Assembly (NCBI RefSeq): GCF_964340395.1 | Contig: NC_135549.1 | Location: 33,476,832 to 33,540,831 of the forward strand | From: Glandiceps talaboti | Taxonomy: Eukaryota; Hemichordata; Enteropneusta; Spengelidae | Length of the DNA stretch: 64,000 nucleotides | Reading direction: 5' to 3' | Shown: positions 23,379 through 34,609 of the stretch, piece after piece | Layout: each line of letters begins with the position of its first letter | Position numbering within the stretch: the first letter of the stretch is position 1 | Program-made: the position numbers and the translations under genes | Notes under the pieces: model-generated | What the model was told of the DNA's origin: nothing | Databases searched by the model: none | Seen by the model: the letters and a program-made list of their open reading frames with translations, nothing else

Positions 23379-23715
23379 ATATCTTAAGACATACTTCAAT
23401 TTCAATATAATTTAGTATATTTGTTTAACATAACAACATACATTTGTCCTATAAAATTTGATGTACCTTACAGCGTTAATGAATAATTTGCATAATTAAT
23501 TATTTTTGGTAATTAGGCTATATCTTAAGAATGCATACTTCAATTTCAATATAATTTAGTACATACGTTAACCATAAGAAAACGTATATGTCCTATAAAG
23601 TTTGTTGATGTACTGTACAGTGTTAATGAACAATTTGCATAATTAATGATTTTCGATAATTTGGCCATATCTTAAGAAAGTATACTTCAATTTCAATATA
23701 ATTCAGTACATACCA
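23379..23715. repeat. Degenerate tandem repeat, unit about 140 bp
   Basis: Two full diverged units and part of a third begin near 23381, 23520 and 23665. Each has ATATCTTAAGA, ACTTCAATTTCAATATAATT and, in the full units, AATTTGCATAATTAAT. The first begins directly after the right TTAA of the piggyBac-type element. Confidence 0.8.
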
Positions 23716-25122
23716 TAGGTCACATTAACGCGTTATTTGTGCATATTTGACGCCATATTTGACACTAGGGATGCATTTTTTAGGATGTATGCATCACTGG
23801 GGACTCGTTATAAACAGGGGACAAATGCGGCTTACTGTTGGCAAACATATGGTTGTCATCTTTGCTTCGAAGTTGTAGAACAAGGCATTGTGGATTTAGT
23901 CAGATCTGACTGTAACTACCTTCTAGTTCTAAATCTCTATATGTAGTGTGACCTGTGAAATTTGAATATGACCCATCGTATGCAAAACGTTTCAACAGTT
24001 TCATGTGCCCCGTGACCATTTCCTGACATGGAGCACATCTTGGGTAGTTTAGAAACGACGTGATATTATCATTACTATTCCATGTGATTGGTTACTTATT
24101 AACAGACGTGGTTAGAATTTAGAAAGGGTTTCCATCCATAGCACAGCCATTACGGCAAAGCATCTTCCCTCACAAGCGAAGTGATGATTAAATAGACCAC
24201 ATCGGTGGACAGTAGTCTATGCTGAAAACTTCATACTGCCATGTCACCATTTCATTCTCACTAAAACTGAAACATTTTTTTGACCTTCGTTATGGGACCG
24301 AATGAATTTACAGTTCACTACATGCTCTTCGAAGCTTCGTCTGGGGTGAACATGGTTCACAATGAAGGCATCGTTCAAGAATAAATTATTATCTTGTGTA
24401 TACCAAATTAATAGTTCTCATCAGCGACAAAAATTTGTATCAAACTTTTACAATTGTGTCGCTGTCAAATTGAAAGTTCACGCTGTTGTTCATACTTAAT
24501 GTCGTTGGAACTTAGTTTCTGGATTGCGGTATTGTATCATAGTGTAGTTCGAAATCGAAAGTCTAGAAAGATGAAATTAAACTACTGTATAGAGTATTGT
24601 TGCATATAAATGTTTTCTTTTTGGAAGTGCAAACTATGTACTTGTATACGGTGTGCAGGAGAATGACATATTTACATGTAGAGTGCATGCAACTTTGGAA
24701 AAGACTAAATTAGGTAATGGGATTTTGACGCTAATTTTGGTCAGGTCATGTATCATGTACAAATTGTTTGTGAATGCCGTAGGATGGTAACTTGATACAC
24801 AAATTAGTTGAAAATCAGTCTTTCCAAATGAGACAAATTCCCCTGCAAACAGCTGCTAAGATTGTGTGTCATTCAGGATTATTCAAATATGCGGCATTTG
24901 CATGTGAAAAAACCCAGATATAGGGAATAATTATATTTTGGTGATTACTTGCCAGTGAGTCATCACAAGTTCTCAACCTCCAAACATACAGTCAGTCATA
25001 TGCAAAATAGGGTCCCAGGCGCCGCCAGTTGTATGTTTAAACTGTGCTCTTCAAATCCTACTTAGATACAAACATTACACCTCTTTATATGATTGGTTTC
25101 TGTGTTTCAAGTCTATACCTAC
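23716..25122. other. Unique intron sequence
   Basis: About 1.4 kb without a tandem array, transposon protein, RNA gene or splice-supported exon that I can recognise. Short open frames occur (for example 23737-23946) but have no codon or motif support. Confidence 0.5.
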
Positions 25123-25193
25123 CTCTAAACTTCCTAGCTGTTCTTTTAACATCTTGTTCTCTTCTCTCTCTGTGTCAGCTCGTAGTCTTAACT
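25123..25193 (-). CDS. Coiled-coil gene, exon 3 (71 nt)
   Basis: The acceptor is CCTCTTTAG and the donor is GAG before GTAGGT. It is 71 nt: two bases completing a Glu codon started by exon 2, then 23 codons beginning LRLRADTEREENKML and ending QLGSLE. It is the longest stretch of clear coiled-coil character in the gene, with a dense E/K/R pattern and leucines at heptad-like spacing. The 33-bp array starts 100 nt upstream of its acceptor. Confidence 0.76.
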
Positions 25194-25292
25194 CTAAAGA
25201 GGAAAAACATGAAGTTCACTTTATACTGGCATGTCAAATTCAAATAGAACTCATGATAACTCACTTCAATTAATTGTTTCAGAAGTCAAAGT

Positions 25293-26842
25293 CTAGTGCA
25301 GTTCAGATCCTGTGTTGACATACATGTAGTGCAGTTCAGATCCTGTGTTGACATACGTCTAGTGCAGTTCAGATCATGTGCTGACATACATGTAGTGCAG
25401 TTCAGATCCTGTGTTGACATACGTCTAGTGCAGTTCAGATCCTGTGTTGACATACATGTAGTGCAGTTCAGATCCTGTGCTGACATACATGTAGTGCAGC
25501 TCAGATCCTGTGCTGACATACGTCTAGTGCAGTTCAGATCCTGTGTTGACATACATGTAGTGCAGCTCAGATCCTGTGTTGACATACATGTAGTGCAGTT
25601 CAGATCCTGTGTTGACATACATGTAGTGCAGTTCAGATCATGTGTTGACATACATGTAGTGCAGTTCTGATCATGTGTTGACATACATGTAGTGCAGTTC
25701 AGATCCTGTGTTGACATACATGTAGTGCAGTTCATATCCTGTGTTGACATACATGTAGTGCAGTTCATATCCTGTGTTGACATACATGTAGTGCAGTTCA
25801 GATCATGTGTTGACATACATGTAGTGCAGTTCAGATCCCGTGCTGACAGTGCAGTTCAGATCCTGTGTTGACATACATGTAGTGCAGTTCAGATCATGTG
25901 TTGACATACATGTAGTGCAGTTCAGATCCTGTGTTGACATACATGTAGTCGTGCAGTTCAGATCCTGTGTTGACATACATGTAGTGCAGTTCAGATCCCG
26001 TGTTGACATACATGTAGTGCAGTTCAGATCCTGTGTTGACATACATGTAGTGCAGTTCAGATCCTGTGTTGACATACATGTAGTCGTGCAGTTCAGATCC
26101 TGTGTTGACATACATGTAGTGCAGTTCAGATCCTGTGTTGACATACATGTAGTGCAGTTCAGATCCTGTGTTGACATACATCTAGTGCAGTTCAGATCCT
26201 GTGTTGACATACATGTAGTGCAGCTCAGATCCTGTGTTGACATACATGTAGTGCAGTTCATATCCTGTGTTGACATACATGTAGTGCAGTTCAGATCCTG
26301 TGTTGACATACGTCTAGTGCAGTTCAGATCCTGTGTTGACATACATGTAGTGCAGTTCAGATCCTGTGTTGACATACATGTAGTGCAGTTCAGATCCTGT
26401 GTTGACATACATGTAGTGCAGTTCAGATCCTGTGTTGACATACGTCTAGTGCAGTTCAGATCCTGTGTTGACATACATGTAGTCGTGCAGTTCAGATCCT
26501 GTGTTGACATACATGTAGTGCAGTCCAGATCATGTGTTGACATACATGTAGTGCAGTTCAGATCATGTGTTGAGATACATGTAGTGCAGTTCAGATCCTG
26601 TGTTGACATACATGTAGTGCAGTTCAGATCATGTGTTGAGACAGTGCAGTTCAGATCCTGTGTTGACATACATGTAGTGCAGTTCAGATCATGTGTTGAC
26701 ATACATGTAGTGCAGCTCAGATCATGTGTTGACATACGTCTAGTGCAGTTCAGATCCTGTGTTGACATACATGTAGTGCAGCTCAGATCATGTGTTGACA
26801 TACATGTAGTGCAGTTCAGATCATGTCTTGACATACATGTAG
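25293..26842. repeat. 33-bp minisatellite
   Basis: About 47 copies of a 33-bp unit with core GTGCAGTTCAGATCCTGTGT. Variants include ATGTGTTGAC, ACGTCTA against ACATGTA, GCAGCTCAG, three units with an extra GTC (TAGTCGTGCAG), and shortened units near 25850 and 26640. Both strands are open for over 300 codons because the unit is 11 codons; this is treated as non-coding. Confidence 0.97.
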
Positions 26843-27142
26843 AATCTACATGTAACTGATTGAAATTTTCGTAACATGCTCTAAGACTTTTGTTTGGATA
26901 CTTTCAATTTGTCAATGTTTTTTCATGACGACTTACGGTTGTAGATTGTCACAAAAAGGAGTATTTTTTTCAGACAAATGCGTTGACCTTCATGTAATCA
27001 ACATGGCAAGGGTGATAGCTTGACCCCTGTGACAACTGTTGTTAGGCACATTTGCATATCTCACGACATCTGCCACGAGACTGAGAATGGCTTATTAGAC
27101 AACCTTTTATTTGACACACTAATTTTTGACTTTAAGTATGTC

Positions 27143-27242
27143 ACATACATACATACATACATACATACATACATACATACATACATACATACATACATAC
27201 ATACATACATACATACATACAAACATACATACATACATACAG
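27143..27242. repeat. (ACAT)n microsatellite
   Basis: About 25 ACAT units with one interruption (ACAAACAT), followed by AGAAAGACAT repeats to about 27261. It lies just upstream of the degraded LINE C. Confidence 0.97.
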
Positions 27243-27263
27243 AAAGACATACAGAAAGACAAC

Positions 27264-27657
27264 AGTTTTGTTCGATTTCTACACAATTTTCTTGACACAG
27301 CTTGCCAGACCAAAGAGCTCTGTATTGATTTTAAGATAGTTCAGGGTGAACCCGGCCAGCACCTGCCCATATCAAAGACTCAGTGAATGACTATGAATAC
27401 TTGGGCATCAAGCTTGGTAGTAAACTAAAATGGGTTGAGAATACCAACTTCTAAGAAAGCTAACACTCGTCTGTACTGCCTAAGGAAACTAAGGTCATTT
27501 GGTGTTAGTCACTTTTTTTTAGGAGTGTTTTTTAATGCAGTTGTTTGTAGTGCTCTCACCTTTGGTATTGTTTGTTGGGGAGGTAACTTGTCCCGACATG
27601 AGATGGGAGACAAAACAAGATTATCGAAAAGGGCATGTAACAAAGAATTCAAAATCA
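27264..27657 (+). mobile_element. LINE C, left half (degraded)
   Basis: Plus-strand fragments in more than one frame read CQTKELCIDFKIV, YEYLGIKLGSKLKW, then RLYCLRKLRSFGVSHFFLGV and TFGIVCWGGNLS. These belong to the region after the RT domain of a non-LTR element. Stops and frame changes are present (for example after KWVENTNF), so this is an old pseudogene. The sequence is broken at 27657 by the foldback element and resumes at 30343. Confidence 0.78.
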
Positions 27658-27800
27658 GAACAGTTGCAGGGCAAAGTGCTAGATCTAGCACTTCGCCACT
27701 TTTTGACAAAGTGCTAGATCTAGCACTTCAGCGAAAACTGACGAAGTGCTAGATCTAGCACTTTGCCAAAAAGTGGCGAAGTGCTAGATCTAGCACTTCA
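27658..27800. repeat. Left inverted-repeat arm with four palindromes
   Basis: Perfect 20-bp palindromes start at 27674, 27709, 27744 and 27779. The spacers are variants of CGCCACTTTTTGACA and CAGCGAAAACTGACG. The spacing is a regular 35 bp, so this arm is itself a short tandem array. Confidence 0.9.
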
Positions 27801-28023
27801 ACAAAGAGTGGCAAAGTGTGGCAAAGTGCTAGGTCATCGGTAAATATGTCATGTTATACCGGTAATGGACATGTTATTACTCCCAGTGTAAAATGTTACT
27901 TTCCGTGTTTAACGACCTTAGAGTTTGATTTTCCGTATGTTTTGCCAATGCACAAACAAGTTTCTACTTCGTAATTTTTAGTAACGTTCAGTTTTGTCCT
28001 TCCCGATGTTCTATGCGGCGAAA

Positions 28024-28378
28024 ACTACAGCACGTGGTCGTTTCCCTTCAACGTTTCGTACTCCTTACAACGGCCTTACACCACTACCAACAACCGCAGA
28101 CTGCCATTTTGGACAGCTGTCACATCAAATAACGCAGTCGAAACTACGAACATTTTAATTTTGTTCGGCGTGCGTCACAGACTTCAATTATAGCACGTAG
28201 TCGTTTCGATACCACGTTTCGTACTCTGTACTTGACAACGGCTTGACCACCACTACCAACAACCGTAGACCTCCATTTTGACAACTGTTCATGTCAAATA
28301 TCGCACTCCCATACACAGTCGAAACTTCGAAGATTTCAGGAAGTAGAAACATTTAGTTCGGCGTGCGTCACAGACGTC
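28024..28378. repeat. Internal imperfect duplication, unit about 165-190 bp
   Basis: Two diverged direct copies lie inside the foldback element, near 28024-28185 and 28187-28378. Both contain GCACGT(G/A)GTCGTTTC, CACTACCAACAACCG, GCAGTCGAAACT-like text and end with GTTCGGCGTGCGTCACAGAC. The second is longer by about 30 bp. Confidence 0.8.
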
Positions 28379-30224
28379 ATACTGCAGATTTAATGGCAGT
28401 GACATTTGTAACATTGCATGACAAAGAAATAATATAAAGGAAAACTGAATTTCTTGGTGTGTGTGTGTGTGTGTGGTTAGTGTGAGTCTAGATGCGAGAG
28501 CGAAGATTTTTCTTGATCGTTGAACACGAAAATAAAGTCTGGGTGTAAGTTTATATCACGTTCACTATATTTCTATTGAATAGATTCACTTCTTTCAGTA
28601 TTATCAGATCGTCAATAGATGACAAAAAATATTGCTATCGAAAACATAAGTGCGAAAACACATTCGTGTGAACAATTTTAATTTCAGCCCTTCTTTGCTG
28701 TTAATATTTTGATAGAAATCTATAGATAACCCGTTACTCCTGTTTTGTAAATTCCATATACTTGGTACTGCCAACTTCTTGACTGAAAACAACGACAATA
28801 AATAATCCATGACTTCGCCAGATCTCAAGTAAATCATCACGACATTACTGTTTATCGGAATTTTTTTGGCATTCCTAGACAATCACCAACTTCATCGTCC
28901 CTTATGTAATTCCTGTTCGCTCAGAAATTATATCCAATGTGGGAAATAATAATAATAGCCATCGGTTATAGCATGGAAGTGTGGGTTATACTTCCATGGT
29001 TATAGTTTGGTTCGGTCCAGAGGAAGTGACTTCATAATGCTACAACTAGCGTAGTGTGACGCCGAGGATCGATCGTGGAGCAGTAATAAACGTCACTTCG
29101 ATTCGTGAACTGGATTGCATATCATTAACAAAAGTAAGAAATACAGATGACGACCGTTCGAGAAATAGCGATAGGAAATGGTTTATACGAGAAAGATTGT
29201 GGGAGCTCATAGTTAGGGTTGTGATAAGTGGGAACGACTATAGTATGTCTTAAAAGCACATCGCAAGTTAACATGGAATGCATCCCGAAAATAAAGTGCA
29301 TATTGTCAAACTTATCTTTTTAGAATCCAGCATGGCTGCCAAATCCAGGATCCGGGGGAAAGAAAGGGGTGTACGTTTTGTTTAAAAACAAACACAATGA
29401 CCCCCATATTGATTTTGTCATTTCAGAGAGATCAACAAAATAAAACTATCCGTTCAAACAGTTTGGAGAAATTTTAAAGATTTTATAGAATAAATGTGTC
29501 CCCGTAGGCGCGCTCTACCTCGTGTAAATCACCAGAGTTATGACATGATTTTGCACAATATTCTTGTTCTACTACTTCATAGATAATAAGCACACAGGTG
29601 ATTATATTGAAAGATGGATACTGGATAAAGATTTCAGTGATTTTCAAATTTATTTCAAGACGTTATGATTGATATATCTTTCCCGCTCTAAAATTGACAT
29701 GGTACAAGAAATACTGAGTGGCTAGTCCTTGTTTACAGAGTAGATTGCAGATTCTGAAGTACAGTCCCACCCACAGCTCAGGCACTCCGGAGATATGTAT
29801 CAGAATGTTTCTATCAGAATACAATACAATGTCGATAATATCGATGATATTGATGTGTTTTAGCCAATTGTATATGAAAGGGGTAAAATAATAACACTTG
29901 TTTCTGTGATCGCACAAGTCCATCCACCGCGAGGTATTGACAAGGCATGTTTGTAACAGAACACACAACCCCCGGGACACAACCGTACGTACGGCAACGT
30001 GAACTTTCAACCGGCCGTTTTACTCGGCAAACATTTAACAAACTTCAGATAAATCGTGTTGTTGTAACAATCGGCCAAAGATAAGTTTTGGAGTCGATCA
30101 TGCGCCACACGACCACGTACACGGACTACTGACATGACGCATGTATGTGATGTTTATCGATGCGAACGACCACGTTATATCAAGCCGTTGGAGGCGCTTC
30201 GTTGTTTACAGTCCCGCACTTCGT
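28379..30224. other. Interior of the foldback element
   Basis: A (GT)n run lies at about 28456-28474. Open frames of about 90-115 codons occur on the minus strand (28604-28882, 29663-30010), with no recognisable transposase motif. The interior has more CpG-containing segments than the neighbouring intron sequence, for example near 29960-30200. Confidence 0.45.
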
Positions 30225-30342
30225 TGTTTTCTGGCGAAGTGCTAGATCTAGCACTTCGGCGAAAACTGACGAAGTGCTAGATCTAGCACTTTGTCAAAAA
30301 GTGGCGAAGTGCTAGATCTAGCGCTTTGCCCCGCAACTGTTC
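30225..30342. repeat. Right inverted-repeat arm with three palindromes
   Basis: 20-bp palindromes start at 30238, 30273 and 30307; the last has one mismatch (GCGCTT). The arm is the reverse complement of the left arm, with matching spacers such as CAAAAAGTGGCG and GGCGAAAACTGACG. Confidence 0.9.
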
Positions 30343-30752
30343 AATTTTGGACCATTTAGCTACCTCAAAAGGGTAGCCAAATTATCGGTAAACCAAGTGA
30401 AAGTATAGATTCTATCTATAACAAACAGATAACATCGAAGGCTCATAGTGTTCTGAAAGACACTTCCACTACATGCAGAATTCTACGACCGTCGTATTTC
30501 AAGGAGTGGTAGATACTGTGCTCCAGTAGCTAAAACCAATCGTTTTAAATTGTCTTTCCATCCATGAGCCACTATCTCAGTTCTTAATAGCAACCACTGT
30601 CATTCTTTTTAGTACTGTGCTGTTGTTTATAGTATGCATGACTGTGTAATATATGTAATGCTATCTTTTGTATTGCTTTTATTTTTGTTCTACCTACAAG
30701 AACTGTCGTTTTAATTTCCCCTACTGGGATGAATAAAGTAATTCTGATTCTG
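30343..30752 (+). mobile_element. LINE C, right half with 3' end
   Basis: This continues LINE C after the foldback element. The frame reads ITSKAHSVLKDTSTTCRILR, followed by remnants of the usual basic and NRF-containing C-terminal region, with several stops. The 3' end is GATGAATAAAGTAATTCTG with a short repeated TGATTC tail. It is clearly inactive. Confidence 0.72.
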
Positions 30753-30783
30753 ACACACACACTGTCACACACTTTACCATATG

Positions 30784-30851
30784 TCTTCAATCTGTGGGAA
30801 CAAAATCTTGTATTATGAAAAAAGCCACTGGGACATCCCTTAATACCTAAA
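30784..30851 (-). repeat. Duplicate of the exon 2 splice acceptor region
   Basis: This 68-bp segment matches 34449-34516 at 67 of 68 positions and in the same orientation. It contains the acceptor TTCCCACAG and the first eight bases of exon 2 (ATTGAAGA), but the exon does not continue: the sequence after it is CATATGGTAAAG. It lies downstream of the real exon 2 in the same intron, so it is a ready-made decoy acceptor. The 31-bp array lies between the two copies. Confidence 0.9.
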
Positions 30852-31152
30852 CCACTGTCGTTCAAGTCAGGGTTTTAAATGACCAAATGAACCCCAATGA
30901 TGTTTATTACATTGCCATTATTCTTCTAAAAATCATCACTTCATGTAGGGTGGTGCCCATTGAGAACTAAAGATTCAATTATCAAATATAATAGAATGTT
31001 TTAACAATTACTGTTTGCTATGAATTATCACAACTATAATAAATAGGATATGTAAGAGATATCATAACTTTAAACCAGGTACATTTTACATAATAAAAGC
31101 AATATCAATTTAATATACTCTCTTATTGTTTATAATGCAGTATGATTAACCT
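30852..31152. other. Unique intron sequence
   Basis: AT-rich sequence with no recognisable feature, between the duplicated acceptor and the 31-bp array. Confidence 0.5.
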
Positions 31153-34127
31153 TTACTCCTCACTTAAATTCACCAGTACGATTTTAGTCCCCACTTAAAT
31201 TCACCAGTACGATCTTAGTCCCCACTTAAATTCACCAGTACGATCTTAGTCCCCACTTAAATTCACCAGTACGATCTTAATCCTCACTTAAATTCACCAG
31301 TACGATCTTAGTCCCCACTTAAATTCACCAGTACGATCTTAGTCCCCACTTAAATTCACCAGTACGATCTTAGTCCCCACTTATATTCACCAGTACGATC
31401 TTAGTCCCCACTTAAATTCACCAGTACGATCTAGTCCCCACTTAAATTCACCAGTACGATCTTAGTCCCCACTTAAATTCACCAGTACGATCTTAGTCCC
31501 CACTTAAATTCACCAGTACGATCTTAATCCTCACTTAAATTCACCAGTACGATCTTAGTCCCCACTTAAATTCACCAGTACGATCTTAATCCTCACTTAA
31601 ATTCACCAGTACGATCTTAATCCTCACTTAAATTCACCAGTGCGATCTTAGTCCCCACTTAAATTCACCAGTACGATCTCCAGTACGATCTTAGTCCCCA
31701 CTTAAATTCACCAGTACGATCTCCAGTACGATCTTAGTCCCCACTTAAATTCACCAGTACGATCTTAGTCCTCACTTAAATTCACCAGTACGATCTTAGT
31801 CCTCACTTAAATTCACCAGTGCGATCTTAGTCCCCACTTAAATTCACCAGTACGATCTCCAGTACGATCTTAGTCCCCACTTAAATTCACCAGTACGATC
31901 TCCAGTACGATCTTAGTCCCCACTTAAATTCACCAGTACGATCTTAGTCCTCACTTAAATTCACCAGTACGATCTTAGTCCCCACTTAAATTCACCAGTA
32001 CGATCTTAGTCCTCACATAAATTCACCAGTACGATCTTAGTCCCCACTTAAATTCACCAGTACGATCTTAGTCCCCACTTAAATTCACCAGTACGATCTT
32101 AGTCCTCACTTAAATTCACCAGTACGATCTTAGTCCCCACTTAAATTCACCAGTACGATCTTAGTCCTCACTTAAATTCACCAGTACGATCTTAGTCCCC
32201 ACTTAAATTCACCAGTACGATCTTAGTCCCCACTTAAATTCACCAGTACGATCTTAGTCCTCACTTAAATTCACCAGTACGATCTTAGTCCCCACTTAAA
32301 TTCACCAGTACGATCTTAGTCCTCACTTAAATTCACCAGTACGATCTTAGTCCTCACTTAAATTCACCAGTACGATCTTAGTCCCCACTTAAATTCACCA
32401 GTACGATCTTAGTCCTCACTTAAATTCACCAGTACGATCTTAGTCCCCACTTAAATTCACCAGTACGATCTTAGTCCCCACTTAAATTCACCAGTACGAT
32501 CTTAGTCCTCACTTAAATTCACCAGTACGATCTTAGTCCCCACTTAAATTCACCAGTACGATCTTAGTCCTCACTTAAATTCACCAGTACGATCTTAGTC
32601 CCCACTTAAATTCACCAGTACGATCTTAGTCCCCACTTAAATTCACCAGTACGATCTTAGTCCTCACTTAAATTCACCAGTACGATCTTAGTCCCCACTT
32701 AAATTCACCAGTACGATCTTAGTCCCCACTTAAATTCACCAGTACGATCTTAGTCCTCACTTAAATTCACCAGTACGATCTTAATCCCCACTTAAATTCA
32801 CCAGTACGATCTTAGTCCCCACTTAAATTCACCAGTACGATCTTAGTCCCCACTTAAATTCACCAGTACGATCTTAGTCCCCACTTAAATTCACCAGTAC
32901 GATCTTAGTCCCCACTTAAATTCACCAGTACGATCTTAGTCCCCACTTAAATTCACCAGTACGATCTTAGTCCCCACTTAAATTCACCAGTACGATCTTA
33001 GTCCCCACTTAAATTCACCAGTACGATCTTAGTCCCCACTTAAATTCACCAGTACGATCTTAGTCCCCACTTAAATTCACCAGTACGATCTTAGTCCCCA
33101 CTTAAATTCACCAGTACGATCTTAGTCCCCACTTAAATTCACCAGTACGATCTTAATCCTCACTTAAATTCACCAGTACAATCTTAGTCCCCACTTAAAT
33201 TCACCAGTACGATCTTAGTCCCCACTTAAATTCACCAGTACAATCTTAGTCCCCACTTAAATTCACCAGTACGATCTTAGTCCTCACTTAAATTCACCAG
33301 TACGATCTTAGTCCCCACTTAAATTCACCAGTACGATCTTAGTCCCCACTTAAATTCACCAGTACGATCTTAGTCCCCACTTAAATTCACCAGTACGATC
33401 TTAGTCCCCACTTAAATTCACCAGTACGATCTTAGTCCCCACTTAAATTCACCAGTACAATCTTAGTCCCCACTTAAATTCACCAGTACGATCTTAGTCC
33501 TCACTTAAATTCACCAGTACGATCTTAGTCCCCACTTAAATTCACCAGTACAATCTTAGTCCCCACTTAAATTCACCAGTACGATCTTAGTCCTCACTTA
33601 AATTCACCAGTACAATCTTAGTCCCCACTTAAATTCACCAGTACGATCTTAGTCCTCACTTAAATTCACCAGTACGATCTTAGTCCCCACTTAAATTCAC
33701 CAGTACGATCTTAGTCCCCACTTAAATTCACCAGTACGATCTTAGTCCCCACTTAAATTCACCAGTACGATCTTAGTCCCCACTTAAATTCACCAGTACG
33801 ATCTTAGTCCCCACTTAAATTCACCAGTACGATCTTAGTCCTCACTTAAATTCACCAGTACAATCTTAGTCCCCACTTAAATTCACCAGTACGATCTTAA
33901 TCCTCACTTAAATTCACCAGTACGATCTTAGTCCCCACTTAAATTCACCAGTACGATCTTAGTCCCCACTTAAATTCACCAGTACGATCTTAATCCTCAC
34001 TTAAATTCACCAGTACGATCTTAGTCCCCACTTAAATTCACCAGTACGATCTTAGTCCCCACTTAAATTCACCAGTACGATCTTAGTCCCCACTTAAATT
34101 CACCAGTACGATCTTAGTCCTCACTTG
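31153..34127. repeat. 31-bp minisatellite, about 96 copies
   Basis: The unit core is ACTTAAATTCACCAGTACGA. Units alternate between AGTCCCCAC and AGTCCTCAC or AATCCTCAC. Several units between about 31670 and 31910 carry an extra CCAGTACGATCT, an internal partial duplication. ACAATC variants appear only after about 33170. A homogeneous block of CCCC units spans about 32800-33150. Confidence 0.97.
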
Positions 34128-34407
34128 TCTAAATCTTTGATAGAACATGCACTGCTTATAGTGTCTATGACTTGTACCAGATTTGGTTCAAATTCAGTGA
34201 TGGGAATTAAAGCGACAGGCTGTTCATGAACGGGTGCATTGAGGAACATCTGTTTTTCATACACATGTATCCCTCTGGGCTGTATCCACTGGGACTAACA
34301 ATCACACAGACAAACAGAGAGACAGGTACACAGACACATTTTGAAGATGTAAAGACACGCAGTAGAAACATGTCATTACTACATGACCACATTTAGTATA
34401 GACTCAC
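34128..34407. other. Unique intron sequence near exon 2 donor
   Basis: About 280 bp with a CAGACAAACAGAGAGACAGG-type stretch near 34308. No gene or array was found. Confidence 0.5.
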
Positions 34408-34456
34408 CGTTTAATTCCTGCATTTGTAGTTCCACTTTATTGCACGTTTCTTCAAT
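34408..34456 (-). CDS. Coiled-coil gene, exon 2 (49 nt)
   Basis: The acceptor is TTCCCACAG and the donor is ACG before GTGAGT. It is 49 nt: IEETCNKVELQMQELN and one base of a Glu codon completed by exon 3. Charged and glutamine-rich. Its acceptor region has been duplicated at 30784-30851. The second 31-bp array (ATTCAGTTATTGACTTGAT type) begins about 150 nt upstream of the acceptor. Confidence 0.75.
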
Positions 34457-34609
34457 CTGTGGGAACAAAATCTTGTATTATGAAAAAAGCCACTGGGACA
34501 TCCCTTAATATCTAAATAGAGTTAGCTTCTATGAAGAGTTTCAGACAGGTTTCATTGACAAAACCATTAAACTCTCCACTAATATTTCAATAACACAGTC
34601 AACATTTGC

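Larger units (their letters stand above)
27658..30342. mobile_element. Foldback-type DNA element with palindrome-rich inverted ends (2.7 kb)
   Basis: The two ends are long imperfect inverted repeats. The left begins GAACAGTTGCAGGGCAAAG at 27658. The reverse complement of the right end begins GAACAGTTGCGGGGCAAAG at 30342. Both ends contain several copies of the perfect 20-bp palindrome AAGTGCTAGATCTAGCACTT, spaced 29-35 bp apart (about 35, 35 and 35 on the left; 35 and 34 on the right). The element interrupts LINE C, whose sequence continues on both sides. No clear target duplication was seen and no transposase was recognised inside, so it looks non-autonomous and its superfamily is undetermined. 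Confidence 0.8.

Noticed and set aside
25286-26859. Cysteine-containing repeat proteins on both strands of the 33-bp array
   Set aside because: The unit is 11 codons long and lacks stops in these frames. There is no start context, no splice evidence and no silent-change bias.
26920-26945. Donor-like GTAAGTCG on the minus strand
   Set aside because: There is no acceptor AG at a usable distance upstream and no protein signal.
27672-27800. Rho-independent terminators or regulatory hairpins
   Set aside because: The palindromes are part of transposon end arms in eukaryotic DNA, and they are not followed by T-runs or linked to a gene.
28604-30041. Transposase gene inside the foldback element
   Set aside because: Frames of about 90-115 codons show no known catalytic or DNA-binding motif.
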